This document shows, piece after piece, positions 36,762 through 45,806 of a DNA stretch of 64,000 nt. Source of the stretch: Streptomyces venezuelae. GTDB lineage: Bacteria; Actinomycetota; Actinomycetes; Streptomycetales; Streptomycetaceae. Location: NCBI RefSeq assembly GCF_008642375.1, contig NZ_CP029194.1:1-64000 (forward strand), in the 5' to 3' direction. Under the pieces are notes generated by a model. The model was not told the DNA's origin, made no database searches, and saw only the letters and a list, made by a program, of their open reading frames with translations. The translations under genes and the position numbers were made by a program. Each line of letters starts with the position of its first letter. Within the stretch, counting starts at the first letter, position 1.

Positions 36762-37479
36762 CAGGTGTCGGCAACTTTCGGAGGAGATCAGCGGAGTTCG
36801 GCACAGTTCGGCGGCGACATCGTCGTTTGTGCGGGCGATGGCGGCCGCGGCGTTCGCGTCGCGGCGGAGCGGGACGCGGTGGCGAGGTGCTCTGGTTGCA
36901 GCTGACGTTCTGCGCTCCGGTGGCGGTCCCGACAGTGTCGGTAGGGGCTGCCGGATGAGCAGCCGTCACACCAGGCCCAGCAGGGGGTGAGGAGGCACGC
37001 CATGCGCTGGCTATCGGCCTGTCCGCGTGTACGCAGGGCCGCCCGCGGCGTTTCCCCGCTCGACATCCTGGACTGAAACGGCTCTGCCCTAGCAACGTCC
37101 CTTCAAATGAGGCTCGTTGAGCGGGAGGCATCCGGCTTGCACCATTGCCGCCACGCTGGGCCGGCCCGGGGTTGGGGACAGTGGACTGACCGGCCACTCC
37201 ACCGGTCTCCCTAGGTCTCCGGCCCGGGACGCCGAGCACCCCCGCAGTACCTCGCCAGTGCAAGGATGCGGAAAACCTTGGTCGGGGGCAGGCTGGATTT
37301 ATCCCCCCAGTCTCTGCTCAAACCTGCTGAGCCGAGAGACGATTGATCATCCAACTCTCAACCATTGCTGGATGGAGGGACCATGCCTCCGCACGTCTCG
37401 GGCGCGATCGGTGATGTGTGGAGCGCTCACCAAGGACCAAACCGCTTCTAGGAGCACCGACGGATACCCGGAGGATGCC
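36762..37479. other. Upstream region of the propeller-protease gene, no gene seen
   Basis: No frame has support. The promoter of the propeller-protease gene must lie here, but no consensus is clear. Confidence 0.4.
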
Positions 37480-39057
37480 ATGGCTTGGAACGCTGATTTC
37501 TTCCCGCTTCCTGGCGGAGCCGTGTTCGATCGCGACAAACAGGACGTGACCGTTGTGTCCCGGTTCCCGGGTCAGCTGGACGTGTTCGTGATCGGATTCG
37601 ACAACCGCGTCTGGACGACCTTCTGGAACGAGCACACCGGCTGGAACACGGATTTCTTCCCCCTGCCGGGTGGCGCGGTGTTCGACCACGAGAAGCAGAG
37701 GCTTGCCGCGGTGTCCCGGTTCCCGGGTCAGCTGGACGTGTTCGTGATCGGATTCGACAACCGCGTCTGGACGACCTTCTGGAACGAGCACACCGGCTGG
37801 AACGGCGACTTCTTCCCCCTGCCCGGCGGCGCGGTGTTCGACCACGAGAAGCAGAGGCTTGCCGTGGAGTCGCGGTTCCCGGGGCAGCTGGACGTGTTCG
37901 TGATCGGATTCGACAACCGCGTCTGGACGACCTTCTGGAACGAGCACACCGGCTGGAACACGGATTTCTTCCCCCTGCCGGGTGGCGCTGTGTTCGACCA
38001 TCAGAAGCAGCAGGCGATCGCTGTCTCCCGGTTCGCCGGTCAGCTGGATGTGTTCGTGATCGGATTCGACAACCGCGTCTGGACGACCTTCTGGAACGAG
38101 CACACCGGCTGGAACGCCGACTTCTTCCCCCTGCCCGGCGGCGCCGTGTTCTCCCACGAGAAGCAGAAGCTTGCCGCGGTGTCCCGGTTCCCGGGGCAGC
38201 TGGACGTGTTCGTGATCGGATTCGACAACCGCGTCTGGACGACCTTCTGGAACGAGCACACCGGCTGGAACGCCGACTTCTTCCCCCTGCCCGGCGGCGC
38301 GGTGTTCGACCACGAGAAGCAGGAGCTTGCCGCGGTGTCCCGGTTCGCCGGTCAGCTGGACGTGTTCGTGATCGGATTCGACAACCGCGTCTGGACGACC
38401 TTCTGGAACGAGCACACCGGGTGGAACGCCGACTTCTTCCCCCTGCCTGGCGGTGCGGTATTCGATCGCGAGCGGCAACGGGCCGACGCGGTGTCCCGGT
38501 TCGCCGGGCAGCTGGACGTGTTCGTGATCGGATTCGACAACCACGTGTGGACCACGTTCTGGAACGAGGCGCTGCCCGAGCCCACGGTCCGCCTCAACTT
38601 CGTGATGGAGAGGCAGACCGAGACCAACTGGTGCTGGGCGGCCACGTCCGTGAGCATTGCCCGGTACTACGACGCCCGCAGCACCTGGACGCAGTGCGCC
38701 GTGGTCAACGGCGAGCTCACGCGCGACGACTGCTGCGGCTCGGGCGCGTCCGGCCCGTGCAACGTGCCCAACGTGCTCGACTCGCCGTTGAGCCGGGTGG
38801 GGCACTTCGACAGCATGACCGGCGGAACCGTGACCCGCGAACGGCTGCAGGGTGAGATCCGGGCGGGCCAGCCGGTGTGCGCCCGCACCGCCTGGCAGGC
38901 GGGCGGCGCCCACTTCGTCGCCATCACCGGCTTCGCCCCGGGCGACCTCATCGAGGTGGACGATCCGGTCTCCGGCGTCTCGGACGTCGACTACGACGTG
39001 TTCACCACCGCGTACCTCGGCTCCGGCTCGTGGACGCACACCTACTTCACCAAGTAA
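37480..39057 (+). CDS. Seven-bladed propeller fused to a papain-like cysteine protease
   Basis: 525 aa; start ATG at 37480 with GGAGG five bases upstream. Residues 3-366 are seven consecutive 52-residue repeats of the form WNxDFFPLPGGAVF, then SRFPGQLDVFVIGFDNRVWT, a lectin-like beta-propeller blade pattern. Residues 375-525 are a papain-like fold: nucleophile Cys385 in TNWCWAATSVSIARYY, His478 in GGAHFVAITGF and an Asp pair at 494-495 in EVDDP. Extra cysteines (TQCAVV, DDCCGSG, GPCNV) may form disulfides. There is no signal peptide or membrane segment, which is odd for a lectin-like protein. The partner gene begins 12 bp later. Confidence 0.85.
   Translation: MAWNADFFPLPGGAVFDRDKQDVTVVSRFPGQLDVFVIGFDNRVWTTFWNEHTGWNTDFFPLPGGAVFDHEKQRLAAVSRFPGQLDVFVIGFDNRVWTTFWNEHTGWNGDFFPLPGGAVFDHEKQRLAVESRFPGQLDVFVIGFDNRVWTTFWNEHTGWNTDFFPLPGGAVFDHQKQQAIAVSRFAGQLDVFVIGFDNRVWTTFWNEHTGWNADFFPLPGGAVFSHEKQKLAAVSRFPGQLDVFVIGFDNRVWTTFWNEHTGWNADFFPLPGGAVFDHEKQELAAVSRFAGQLDVFVIGFDNRVWTTFWNEHTGWNADFFPLPGGAVFDRERQRADAVSRFAGQLDVFVIGFDNHVWTTFWNEALPEPTVRLNFVMERQTETNWCWAATSVSIARYYDARSTWTQCAVVNGELTRDDCCGSGASGPCNVPNVLDSPLSRVGHFDSMTGGTVTRERLQGEIRAGQPVCARTAWQAGGAHFVAITGFAPGDLIEVDDPVSGVSDVDYDVFTTAYLGSGSWTHTYFTK
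37486..38577 (+). repeat. Seven tandem 156-bp coding repeats
   Basis: Exact period of 156 bp starting at 37486, 37642, 37798, 37954, 38110, 38266 and 38422. The DNA is nearly identical over long runs (for example the segment encoding VFVIGFDNRVWTTFWNEHTG), while the variable part is confined to about 12 codons after AVF. Homogenisation at DNA level points to recent duplication or gene conversion. Confidence 0.95.
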
Positions 39058-39069
39058 TTGGGGGTCGAC

Positions 39070-39663
39070 ATGCCTCTCCAGCACCCCGAGCCGCCCGCTG
39101 AGGCGACCGAAGCCATCAGCGGCAAGCTGCGCGCGGTCGGTCCCCATGCGGGGGCGAACCTGTCCGCCCTGGGCGGGGCCGCGGACCCCACCGACCTGAC
39201 CCCGACCGACCCGCACGAGGTCTACGTCCTGGACCTGCCGGACGTCCTCGGGGACGACCCGCTGGCCGCCGCCCGCCTCACCGGCTGGCGCTACCTGCTG
39301 AGCGACCAGCAACAGGTCATCTCCTCGGCCACGACGGTCCTCACCGACACCGGTGAACACCGCTTCGCCCTCTTCAACCGCGGCCCGTACGTCACCGGCA
39401 CAGTCACCGCGCTGCGCACCGCCGCCGACCTCCCCGAAGTCGCCGCCCAGGACATGCGGGTCCGGCTCCTGACCGTCCCCGCGCTCAATCTCACCACCAT
39501 CTGGCTGCACGGCGAGGAGGCCGACCTCCTGATCCCGATGGCCCCCGTCCCCAAGGACCTCACTTCGGGCCAGCCCTACCCGGCAGCCACAGTGCTGGCC
39601 ACCCTCCGGGAACCCGCCCAGGCCCTGACCGCCATCACCCCGGCCGGCGAGACCGGCGCCTGA
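39070..39663 (+). CDS. Hypothetical partner of the propeller-protease
   Basis: 197 aa, ATG at 39070 preceded by GGGGG; a TTG four codons upstream is less likely. The N-terminus is flexible (PLQHPEPPAEATEAISGKLR). The rest is a globular beta-rich domain with VYVLDLPDVLGDDPLAAARL, WRYLLSDQQQVISSATTVLT and ALNLTTIWLHGEEADLLIPM. No family is recognised. The tight spacing and shared terminator place it in one transcript with the protease, so it could be an inhibitor, substrate or adaptor. Confidence 0.75.
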   Translation: MPLQHPEPPAEATEAISGKLRAVGPHAGANLSALGGAADPTDLTPTDPHEVYVLDLPDVLGDDPLAAARLTGWRYLLSDQQQVISSATTVLTDTGEHRFALFNRGPYVTGTVTALRTAADLPEVAAQDMRVRLLTVPALNLTTIWLHGEEADLLIPMAPVPKDLTSGQPYPAATVLATLREPAQALTAITPAGETGA

Positions 39664-39681
39664 CCGGGGTGTGTCACTCAG

Positions 39682-39716
39682 CCGAAGGCCCGCACCATGA
39701 CGGTGCGGGCCTTCGG
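39682..39716 (+). terminator. Strong hairpin after the propeller-protease operon
   Basis: CCGAAGGCCCGCACC pairs perfectly with GGTGCGGGCCTTCGG around a 5-base loop, 19 bp after the stop, and is followed by TTTC. Confidence 0.85.
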
Positions 39717-39889
39717 TTTCTCAGAGGAGCCGAGTCAGGAGCACGACGCCCAGGCCATGCCGCCCATCCATCCCGCAACCTCGGGCGACTGGTCGAGCTG
39801 CCGATGCGGTTCGAAAACGACACCCCAAAGGGGCGCGACGTCGTCGAGCCGGCGCGCACCCTCGCGGAGCGACTGCCCGCGTACACAGA

Positions 39890-40174
39890 GGCGACGACGT
39901 ACGACGCGGTCCGTCAGCACGCACAAAAGGTGTGGCACACGATCCTGCGCCCGCTGCACCTGGACGACACCTACTGGCCCACGCCCGGCGGGCAGCCGCT
40001 ACGGCTACGGCACCGCCTCGATCCCACTCAGCTGCGGCGGAGCCTACTGGGGCCACGGGGGCGACCTGCGCGGCAGCTCCGTGGGCGGAGGCCGCGCCAC
40101 GGCAGGCCGCGGAACCGTGCCCGTCTGCACCACGACCTGGGCGGCCGAAGGCGAAAGCCTGCGCCACCTCCAAG
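39890..40174 (+). pseudogene. Secreted serine hydrolase (D-Ala-D-Ala carboxypeptidase-like) C-terminal relic
   Basis: Fragments read WHTILRPLHLDDTYWP in one frame and YGYGTASIPLSCGGAYWGHG, then GDLRGSSVGGGRA and TTTWAAEGESLRHLQ in another. CGGxxWGHGGD is the characteristic C-terminal block (containing the HGG equivalent of KTG) of Streptomyces secreted carboxypeptidases. The N-terminal SxxK part is absent, and the relic ends at the start of the mosaic segment. Confidence 0.65.
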
Positions 40175-40360
40175 GCCGCCGCCGGGCGGCTGCCAGGTGA
40201 GGCGGGTTGTGAACGGTCCTGTGCGCCGATCACATCGGGTGCCCAGATCAGCCGGTCCCTCGGCTGGTGGATCGTCGCAGTGAACCAGCTGGGCTCGGTC
40301 AGGCCCTGGAGGAAGGAATCGAGCAGGTCGACGGCAAGCACCAGGGTGCCGGCGAACAGG
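40175..40360. other. Shuffled mosaic of four pieces of the 8722-9564 membrane-protein gene
   Basis: Four consecutive blocks match distant parts of the 8722-9564 gene. 40175-40224 matches 9487-9536 (49/50); 40225-40256 matches 8986-9017 (32/32). 40258-40296 matches 8870-8908 inverted (38/39), and 40297-40360 matches 9031-9094 (61/64). The order is scrambled and one block is flipped, so it is not a simple duplication. Confidence 0.85.
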
Positions 40361-40763
40361 TCGCTCTCAGGAGCCATCGGCTCGGCTGGAGCCAGCACCT
40401 GACGTCACTGCCCCAGCCCATGGACGCACTCGGCGGTTCATCGCCGCCGTAGGTCGGCGGGATCAGCGATCGGACGGGGCAAGACACACCGCAGTTCCTG
40501 CAGCGCTCATCGCAGTCATCGGCCTGGCCGTTTCCGCCTGGGCGTCCGTCAAGGCGGTCGTGCTCGCCAACGTGCAGCTCGCGCAAGCCCAGGACCAGAA
40601 GGACGCAGATGAACGGCAGCAGGTGGCCCGGGGGCGCCTTCTCCGGCAGGGGCGCGCGGGGCAGCGGTCGACGGGATCACCCGTGATCGGGAAGGCCCCG
40701 CCCGGAATCCGTCCCTGGTGAGGGCTGTCCGGATGGCGGACGGCCGGTTGTAGGGTGTCGGCC

Positions 40764-41471
40764 ATGCCCTGCGTACTCGTGGTCGAAGACGACCCCAGCA
40801 TCCGTGCCTCGCTGATGGAGATCCTGGCGGAGCACGGCCATGCGGTGCGCAGCACGGGCGATGGGTTCGGCGCGCTGCGCGAGGTCGCGCAGGGCTCGCT
40901 GGACGCGGTGGTGCTGGACCTCGGCCTGCCCGATCTCGACGGCGGCGACGCGCTCCGCATGATCCGCGGGATATCGAACGTGCCCGTGGTGGTCGCGACC
41001 GCCCGCGACGACGAGAGCGAGATCGTCAAGCTCCTGAACGCGGGCGCCGACGACTACCTCGTCAAGCCGTTCTCCGGGGCGCAGCTCCTGGCCCGGCTCT
41101 CGGCGGTACTGCGGCGCACCGCGGTCCCCGCCCCGGCCGCCGGACAGGCCCCACCCCCCGATCCCTCGAGTCTGGTGACGGTCGGTGAGCTGACCGTGGA
41201 TCCGCCGGCGCGTTCGGCCTATCTGGCGGGGCGTGAACTGGTGCTCACGCGCCGGGAGTTCGACCTGCTGGCCTTTCTCGCCCGGCACGCCGGCACGGTG
41301 GTGTCCCGGCACCGGCTGCTCGCCGAGGTCTGGCAGGAGGCCTACATCGAGGACCAGACCATCGACGTGCACGTGTCGGCGCTGCGCCGCAAGCTCGGCG
41401 AGCGGGCCTCGGCACCGCGCTATCTGCGCACCGTGCGCGGGGTGGGCATCAAGCTGGTGGCGCCGCACTGA
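40764..41471 (+). CDS. OmpR-family response regulator
   Basis: 235 aa from the ATG at 40764; a GTG three codons earlier is possible. The receiver domain has the phospho-acceptor Asp52 in VVLDLGLPDLDG, acidic pair in VVEDDPS, and Lys101 in DYLVKPFSG. The C-terminal winged helix (about 140-230) ends in IDVHVSALRRKLGE then LRTVRGVGIKL. No kinase is adjacent; the nearest orphan kinase is at 46601-48013, beyond the redox genes. It converges on the CAP-domain gene with a 7-bp gap. Confidence 0.93.
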   Translation: MPCVLVVEDDPSIRASLMEILAEHGHAVRSTGDGFGALREVAQGSLDAVVLDLGLPDLDGGDALRMIRGISNVPVVVATARDDESEIVKLLNAGADDYLVKPFSGAQLLARLSAVLRRTAVPAPAAGQAPPPDPSSLVTVGELTVDPPARSAYLAGRELVLTRREFDLLAFLARHAGTVVSRHRLLAEVWQEAYIEDQTIDVHVSALRRKLGERASAPRYLRTVRGVGIKLVAPH

Positions 41472-41478
41472 GAAGGAC

Positions 41479-42321
41479 TCAGGAGGGAGTGCCGAAGTCC
41501 TGGGTCCACCAGGGGCCTCCGTCGGTGCTGACGCCGACGCCGATCTCGGTGAATCCGCAGTTGAGGATGTTGGCCCGGTGGCCGGGGCTGTGCATCCAGG
41601 CGTCCATGACGGCGGCCGCGTCGGCCTGTCCCTTGGCTATGTTCTCGCCGGACCGTGACCAGGTGTATCCGGCCGCCTCGATGCGGTCCTGCGGCTGGGA
41701 GCCGTCGGTTCCCGTGTGGGAGAAGTTGCCGATGGCCGCCATGTCGTCGGTGTACTCCTGGGCCGCCTCGGTGAGGTCGGCGTCGACCGTCAGGGCCTTG
41801 CAGCCCGCCGCGGCGCGTTCGACGTTCACGAGGCGTACGACCTCCTCGGCCTCGCCGCCGCCTGCCGGGCGCGTACCGCTGTCGGGCTCGGCGGCCGGCT
41901 GCTTCGCGGGGGCCGGGGTCGCGGGCCTGGGCTTCCGCGCGCCCTGGGACGCGGAAGGTCCAGCCGCCCTGACGGTGGCCGAGGGCGGTGGGGTGGCCGA
42001 GGGGGGCATCGGCGTGGTGGAGAGGGTCGTCGGGGTGTGCGGGGCGGCCGACGGGGACGTCGGTGCGGTCGGCGATGCGGTGGTCGGCGGCCTGGTGGTC
42101 GACGATGCGGTGGTCGGCGGCCTGGTGGTCGGCGTCGGGTCAGGCGAGTCGCCGCCCATGGCGACGGATTCGGCCTTTTCGTGCGTGGAGCCGGCGAGTT
42201 CGGTGCCTGCAAGGCAGGCGGCGGCGACGGCCAGGACACTGAGGCCCGCCGCGGCCGCTGTGACGCGCGGGCGACGTGGGGCGCGGTGTGTGCGACGTCC
42301 GTGGGCGGCTCGGGGACTCAT
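41479..42321 (-). CDS. Secreted CAP-domain (SCP/PR1-like) protein
   Basis: 280 aa. A signal peptide (AAAAGLSVLAVAAACLAGTE, residues 22-42) is followed by a long Pro/Thr/Ala-rich linker (55-145) with PPTTASSTTRPPTTA repeats. The CAP domain (about 158-280) is recognisable by EVVRLVNVERAAAGCKALTV, YTDDMAAIGNFSHTGTDGSQ, SGENIAKGQ and HSPGHRANILNCGFTEIGVG, with the family's histidines in FSHTG and SPGHR. CAP proteins bind sterols, lipids or peptidoglycan outside the cell. The linker suits crossing or extending from the wall. Confidence 0.9.
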   Translation of the reverse strand: MSPRAAHGRRTHRAPRRPRVTAAAAGLSVLAVAAACLAGTELAGSTHEKAESVAMGGDSPDPTPTTRPPTTASSTTRPPTTASPTAPTSPSAAPHTPTTLSTTPMPPSATPPPSATVRAAGPSASQGARKPRPATPAPAKQPAAEPDSGTRPAGGGEAEEVVRLVNVERAAAGCKALTVDADLTEAAQEYTDDMAAIGNFSHTGTDGSQPQDRIEAAGYTWSRSGENIAKGQADAAAVMDAWMHSPGHRANILNCGFTEIGVGVSTDGGPWWTQDFGTPS

Positions 42322-42630
42322 CTCGGCTTCCTCCAGGGGGTGTACGGGTGCGGTGGCGGGGCCGGCCCAGTTCCGCGTCGGGTCGGGCGGGTTTCGTGCG
42401 GCGGAGAGGGTCCGCCGGCGCCGAGAGGGGAGCGTATGCGTGCCGAAGCTGCGAAAACGCCGTCTGAGGGATGCGCTCAGGAGGACCTAAGCCAGAGCTC
42501 AGGTTCGGGACCGGCTCGGGGCGGTCGCCGGGTCGGGCCGCCGGTCGCGTCTGCCCGTACGGGACACGTGCGCCTCTCCGTGAGCGAGGGTGGGATGGGT
42601 GGTGCGGTGGGCGTCGGCCACACTGATGCG

Positions 42631-43188
42631 GTGCCACGCCTCCTGCGCTATCTCCTCATATGGCTGTCGTGCACCGCGGCGAGCGTCACCGCGGTGATGC
42701 TCACGGTGTACTTCGTCATCGGCCTGACCCGACCGACCCCGCCCGCCGCGCGGTCGGTCCAGGCGGTGTACCCCTCCCCGTCCGTCCTCGTCGGGGTGCC
42801 GGCCTCGTCCGTCGCGACCACGCCGAAGGCGCCCGCCCCCACGACCGCGTCCCCCTCGTCACCGCCGCCGACCACCCGTACGCCCTCGCCGTCGCCCTCG
42901 GCCACGCGGGCGCCCGTCACGTCCAGGCCCCGGCCGTCGGCCTCGAAGTGCAGCGGCGGCCCCGGGCTGCACACGGTTCCCTCCGAGGGGGGCAAGGTCA
43001 CCGTCCAGTACGGCCGCGACAGCGTGTGCTTCGTCTCGGCCGTTCCCGATCCGGGTTTCCGCACGAGCACCGGTCAGAGCGATCCCGGCACGCTGGTGGT
43101 CGTCTTCACCAGCGACGAACACCGTTCGCAGATCACGGCGACGGTCGTGCCGACGGCGCGGGCCAGCGTGCGCGAGACCCGGTTGTGA
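42631..43188 (+). CDS. Membrane-anchored protein with Pro/Thr-rich linker
   Basis: 185 aa from a GTG at 42631. One transmembrane helix (YLLIWLSCTAASVTAVMLTV, about 7-32) is followed by a Pro/Ser/Thr linker (38-100, PPPTTRTPSPSPSATRAP). A compact C-terminal domain of about 85 residues has two cysteines (SKCSGG and DSVCFVS) and strands such as GTLVVVFTSDEHRSQITATV. The ordering suggests an extracytoplasmic domain on a stalk. The family is not recognised. It precedes the thioredoxin-like gene by 259 bp. Confidence 0.7.
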   Translation: MPRLLRYLLIWLSCTAASVTAVMLTVYFVIGLTRPTPPAARSVQAVYPSPSVLVGVPASSVATTPKAPAPTTASPSSPPPTTRTPSPSPSATRAPVTSRPRPSASKCSGGPGLHTVPSEGGKVTVQYGRDSVCFVSAVPDPGFRTSTGQSDPGTLVVVFTSDEHRSQITATVVPTARASVRETRL

Positions 43189-43447
43189 GTCCTCGGGCAG
43201 GCGCCGCGGACGGCCGGAGAACCCCTGGTGAAGGGCTTGCGGTCGCGAACCTGAGCAGTTCCTTAAGCGTGCCTGATGGGTGGCATCAGGACGGTCCAGG
43301 ACGCGTTCTCGGCACCTAGGCTCACGGTCGGTCAGGACGATCGCTCCGGCCCCGGCGGGCAGGACGCCGGGCCGCGTCCTGCGCCCGCTCCGGCATCGGC
43401 CGCCTCAAGGCCCCGGAGAGCTCACCGACACAAGGGGTTGATCCGTC

Positions 43448-44275
43448 ATGGCCGCACACCGGCGCAAACAACGCACCGTCGGCATTCAGGGCCTCGTCCG
43501 CTTCTCGGCCGTCTCCCTCACGGTCGCCTCCGCCGCCGTCGCCACGGCCTGCGGAGTGGGCGGCTCGAAGAACGACGCGGCGCAGAGCGTGTCCGTGGCG
43601 GCGGCCCCGGACGCTCCTGCCGACCAGGGAACCGGCGCCCCGGCGCCCATGGAGGCGGCGACGGCACCCGTCTCCCCCACCGCCGCCGCGACGTCGGTCC
43701 CCCCGACGACCCGGCCGAGCCCGTCCGACTCCTCGCCCGTGGCCGAGCGACTCGCGGCGACCACCAAGGCAACCCCTCGCCCCGCGGCGACGACCGAAGC
43801 CGCCCCTCGCCCCGCCAGGACGACTGCCGCTCCCGCCCCGACCAGGCCCGCCGTGAAGAAGAGCGCTCCCGTCTCGGGCTCCTCGGGCTTCACCAGCGGC
43901 TACCCGACAGGTGCGGACGCCCGTGGAGCCGTCAAGGGCGCGGTCGCCGCCGCCAAGGCCGACGGCAAGAAGGTGCTGATCGACTTCGGCGCCAACTGGT
44001 GCGGCAACTGCAAGGCCGCCGACCGGGTGTTCGCCACGAGCGGCGTGGGGGCGCTCCTGGACGCCTCGTACCACGTGGTGAAAGTCGACATCGGCAGCCA
44101 GGACTCCTCGGCCTTCGGCCTCCTGCGCGACTACTGCTCCGGCGAGGGCGCGTACAAGATGCCTGTCCTGGTCGTGCTTGACGGCAACGGCGAGGTGGTG
44201 ACCGAGACACACTCGACCGGCAACCCCGAGCTGACCGAGACGGGCCTCGGCGCGTTCCTGCGGAAGTGGGCGTGA
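43448..44275 (+). CDS. Extracytoplasmic thioredoxin-family protein (DsbD-gamma-like)
   Basis: 275 aa. The N-terminus ([20 protein letters not shown]) ends in a possible lipobox with Cys35. A Pro/Ala/Thr linker (38-140) follows, then a thioredoxin domain with active site [12 protein letters not shown] and cis-Pro motif [13 protein letters not shown]. This matches the C-terminal (gamma) domain of DsbD, which passes electrons to periplasmic partners. It overlaps the TlpA-like gene by one base (TGATG), so the redox genes are coupled. Confidence 0.88.
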   Translation: MAAHRRKQRTVGIQGLVRFSAVSLTVASAAVATACGVGGSKNDAAQSVSVAAAPDAPADQGTGAPAPMEAATAPVSPTAAATSVPPTTRPSPSDSSPVAERLAATTKATPRPAATTEAAPRPARTTAAPAPTRPAVKKSAPVSGSSGFTSGYPTGADARGAVKGAVAAAKADGKKVLIDFGANWCGNCKAADRVFATSGVGALLDASYHVVKVDIGSQDSSAFGLLRDYCSGEGAYKMPVLVVLDGNGEVVTETHSTGNPELTETGLGAFLRKWA

Positions 44276-44874
44276 TGACGGCCCGTGGCCACAGACGTGG
44301 CTCGTCGGCGACGGTCGTCCTGTTCCTCCTCGCCCTCGTGGCCACCGGCTGCGGCGGAGGCGCCGCGGCGGGAGCGGACGGCGGCGCGCCGGGAGCGCGC
44401 ACCGTCGGGACCGCGGCGGTGCTGCCGGTCGCCGAACGCCCTTCCGCGCCCGACACCTCCGGCCGGGACCTCACGGGCCGGGACCTGGCGCTGCGCTCGT
44501 ACCGCGGCAAGGTCGTCGTCCTGAACGTGTGGGGCTCCTGGTGCGCCCCCTGTCGCGCCGAGGCCGCCGGCCTGGAGGCGCTGCGCGGTGCGGCGGCGCC
44601 GCGCGGCGTGGAGCTCCTGGGCGTCAACGTCCGCGACCGTTCCACCGGGCCGGCCCGGGAGTTCGAGAGGACCTACGGTCTGCGGTACCCGAGCATCCAC
44701 GATCCCGACGGAAGGCTGCTGCTGGCCTTCCCGCCCGCGCTGCTCAACCCGCAGGCCATCCCTTCCACCCTGGTCATCGACCGGCAGGGCCGGATCGCCG
44801 TCGCCGTCGCCGGTCCGGTCACCCGCGCGCGGCTGGAGCCCCTCGTGGACCGGGTCGCCGGGGAGACCGAGTGA
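44275..44874 (+). CDS. TlpA-family thiol-disulfide lipoprotein
   Basis: 199 aa. The lipobox LVATGC follows a short hydrophobic signal ([13 protein letters not shown]), giving an anchored lipoprotein. The redoxin fold has active site [20 protein letters not shown], then [20 protein letters not shown] and the cis-Pro region [16 protein letters not shown]. TlpA/ResA proteins reduce or exchange disulfides, often for cytochrome c maturation. It is translationally coupled to both neighbours (TGATG upstream, GTGA downstream). Confidence 0.93.
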   Translation: MTARGHRRGSSATVVLFLLALVATGCGGGAAAGADGGAPGARTVGTAAVLPVAERPSAPDTSGRDLTGRDLALRSYRGKVVVLNVWGSWCAPCRAEAAGLEALRGAAAPRGVELLGVNVRDRSTGPAREFERTYGLRYPSIHDPDGRLLLAFPPALLNPQAIPSTLVIDRQGRIAVAVAGPVTRARLEPLVDRVAGETE

Positions 44875-45653
44875 CGGGCCCCACGTGGGCGGCGCTCGCC
44901 GCCGGGCCGGCCGCAGGCGCGGTGTCGGGCACCCTGCTCCTCGCCGTGCCGGTGGCCGCGGCCGCGGGCCTGGTGTCCTTCCTTTCCCCGTGCGTCCTGC
45001 CGCTCGTGCCGGGCTACCTGAGCTACGTCACCAGCCTGTCGGTGTCCGACCTCGCCGAGGCGGACGGCGGGCGGCGCGGGCGGATGGTCGCCGGAGCGGC
45101 GCTGTTCGTCCTGGGTTTCAGCGGCGTCCTGGTGTCCGGGGGCGCCCTGTTCGGCTTCGTCGGGCGCAACCTGCTCGCCTACCAGGACGCCATCACGCTG
45201 GTCCTGGGCCTGTTGACCGTCGTCATGGGCCTCGCGTTCGCGGGCTGGCTGCCCGGCTTCACCCAGCGCGAGCTGCGCAGCAGCCGTCGGCCCTCCTTCG
45301 GCCTGGCCGGCGCGCCCCTGCTGGGCGTCGTCTTCGGCGTGGGCTGGACCCCTTGCATCGGGCCGACCCTGGCCGCCGTGCAGGCCCTGGCCTGGAACGA
45401 GGCCAGCGCCGGACGCGGCGCCCTCCTCATGGTCTGCTACTGCGTGGGGCTGGGCGCGCCCTTCCTCCTCACCGCACTCGCCTTCCAGCGGGCCCTGCGC
45501 GCCTTCCGATGGGTCAGGAACCACCACAGGACCGTCATGCGGGCCGGCGGCGCACTTCTGGTCCTCGTCGGCCTCCTGCTGGTCACCGGCCTGTGGACCG
45601 ACCTGGTGTACGCGTTGCAGGTGAGGCTGCAGGGCACGACCGCGGCCCTGTGA
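44871..45653 (+). CDS. ccdA: CcdA/DsbD-type transmembrane electron carrier
   Basis: 260 aa, GTG overlapping the TlpA stop. Six hydrophobic helices are visible. The paired redox cysteines lie in [19 protein letters not shown] (helix 1) and [19 protein letters not shown] (helix 4), as expected of CcdA/DsbD-beta. It carries electrons from cytoplasmic thioredoxin across the membrane to thiol partners such as the two redoxins encoded before it. It ends the tightly coupled run; the DsbD-alpha-like lipoprotein follows after 153 bp. Confidence 0.94.
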   Translation: MTGPTWAALAAGPAAGAVSGTLLLAVPVAAAAGLVSFLSPCVLPLVPGYLSYVTSLSVSDLAEADGGRRGRMVAGAALFVLGFSGVLVSGGALFGFVGRNLLAYQDAITLVLGLLTVVMGLAFAGWLPGFTQRELRSSRRPSFGLAGAPLLGVVFGVGWTPCIGPTLAAVQALAWNEASAGRGALLMVCYCVGLGAPFLLTALAFQRALRAFRWVRNHHRTVMRAGGALLVLVGLLLVTGLWTDLVYALQVRLQGTTAAL

Positions 45654-45806
45654 GCGCCGGTACCCGAGTGCCACCGCCATGCGCCAGGGAGGATCCGACT
45701 CCCCCTGCGAACCGGACGGCTCCACTCCCCCGTACCCATGAGGGCCGGTCGCGCCCTCGGTGTGCGGCCCACCCCCCGAATCATGTGAAAGACACGGAAA
45801 GACGAC

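Noticed and set aside
37486..38577. Regular spaced repeats as a CRISPR array
   Set aside because: The period is 156 bp with in-frame coding units and no short spacer/repeat alternation.
37318..39510. A 730-codon open frame opposite the propeller gene
   Set aside because: It is the complement of the repeats; its repetitive VLVPEGRPDAVVESDHEH pattern follows from the plus-strand coding repeats, and it has no start signal.
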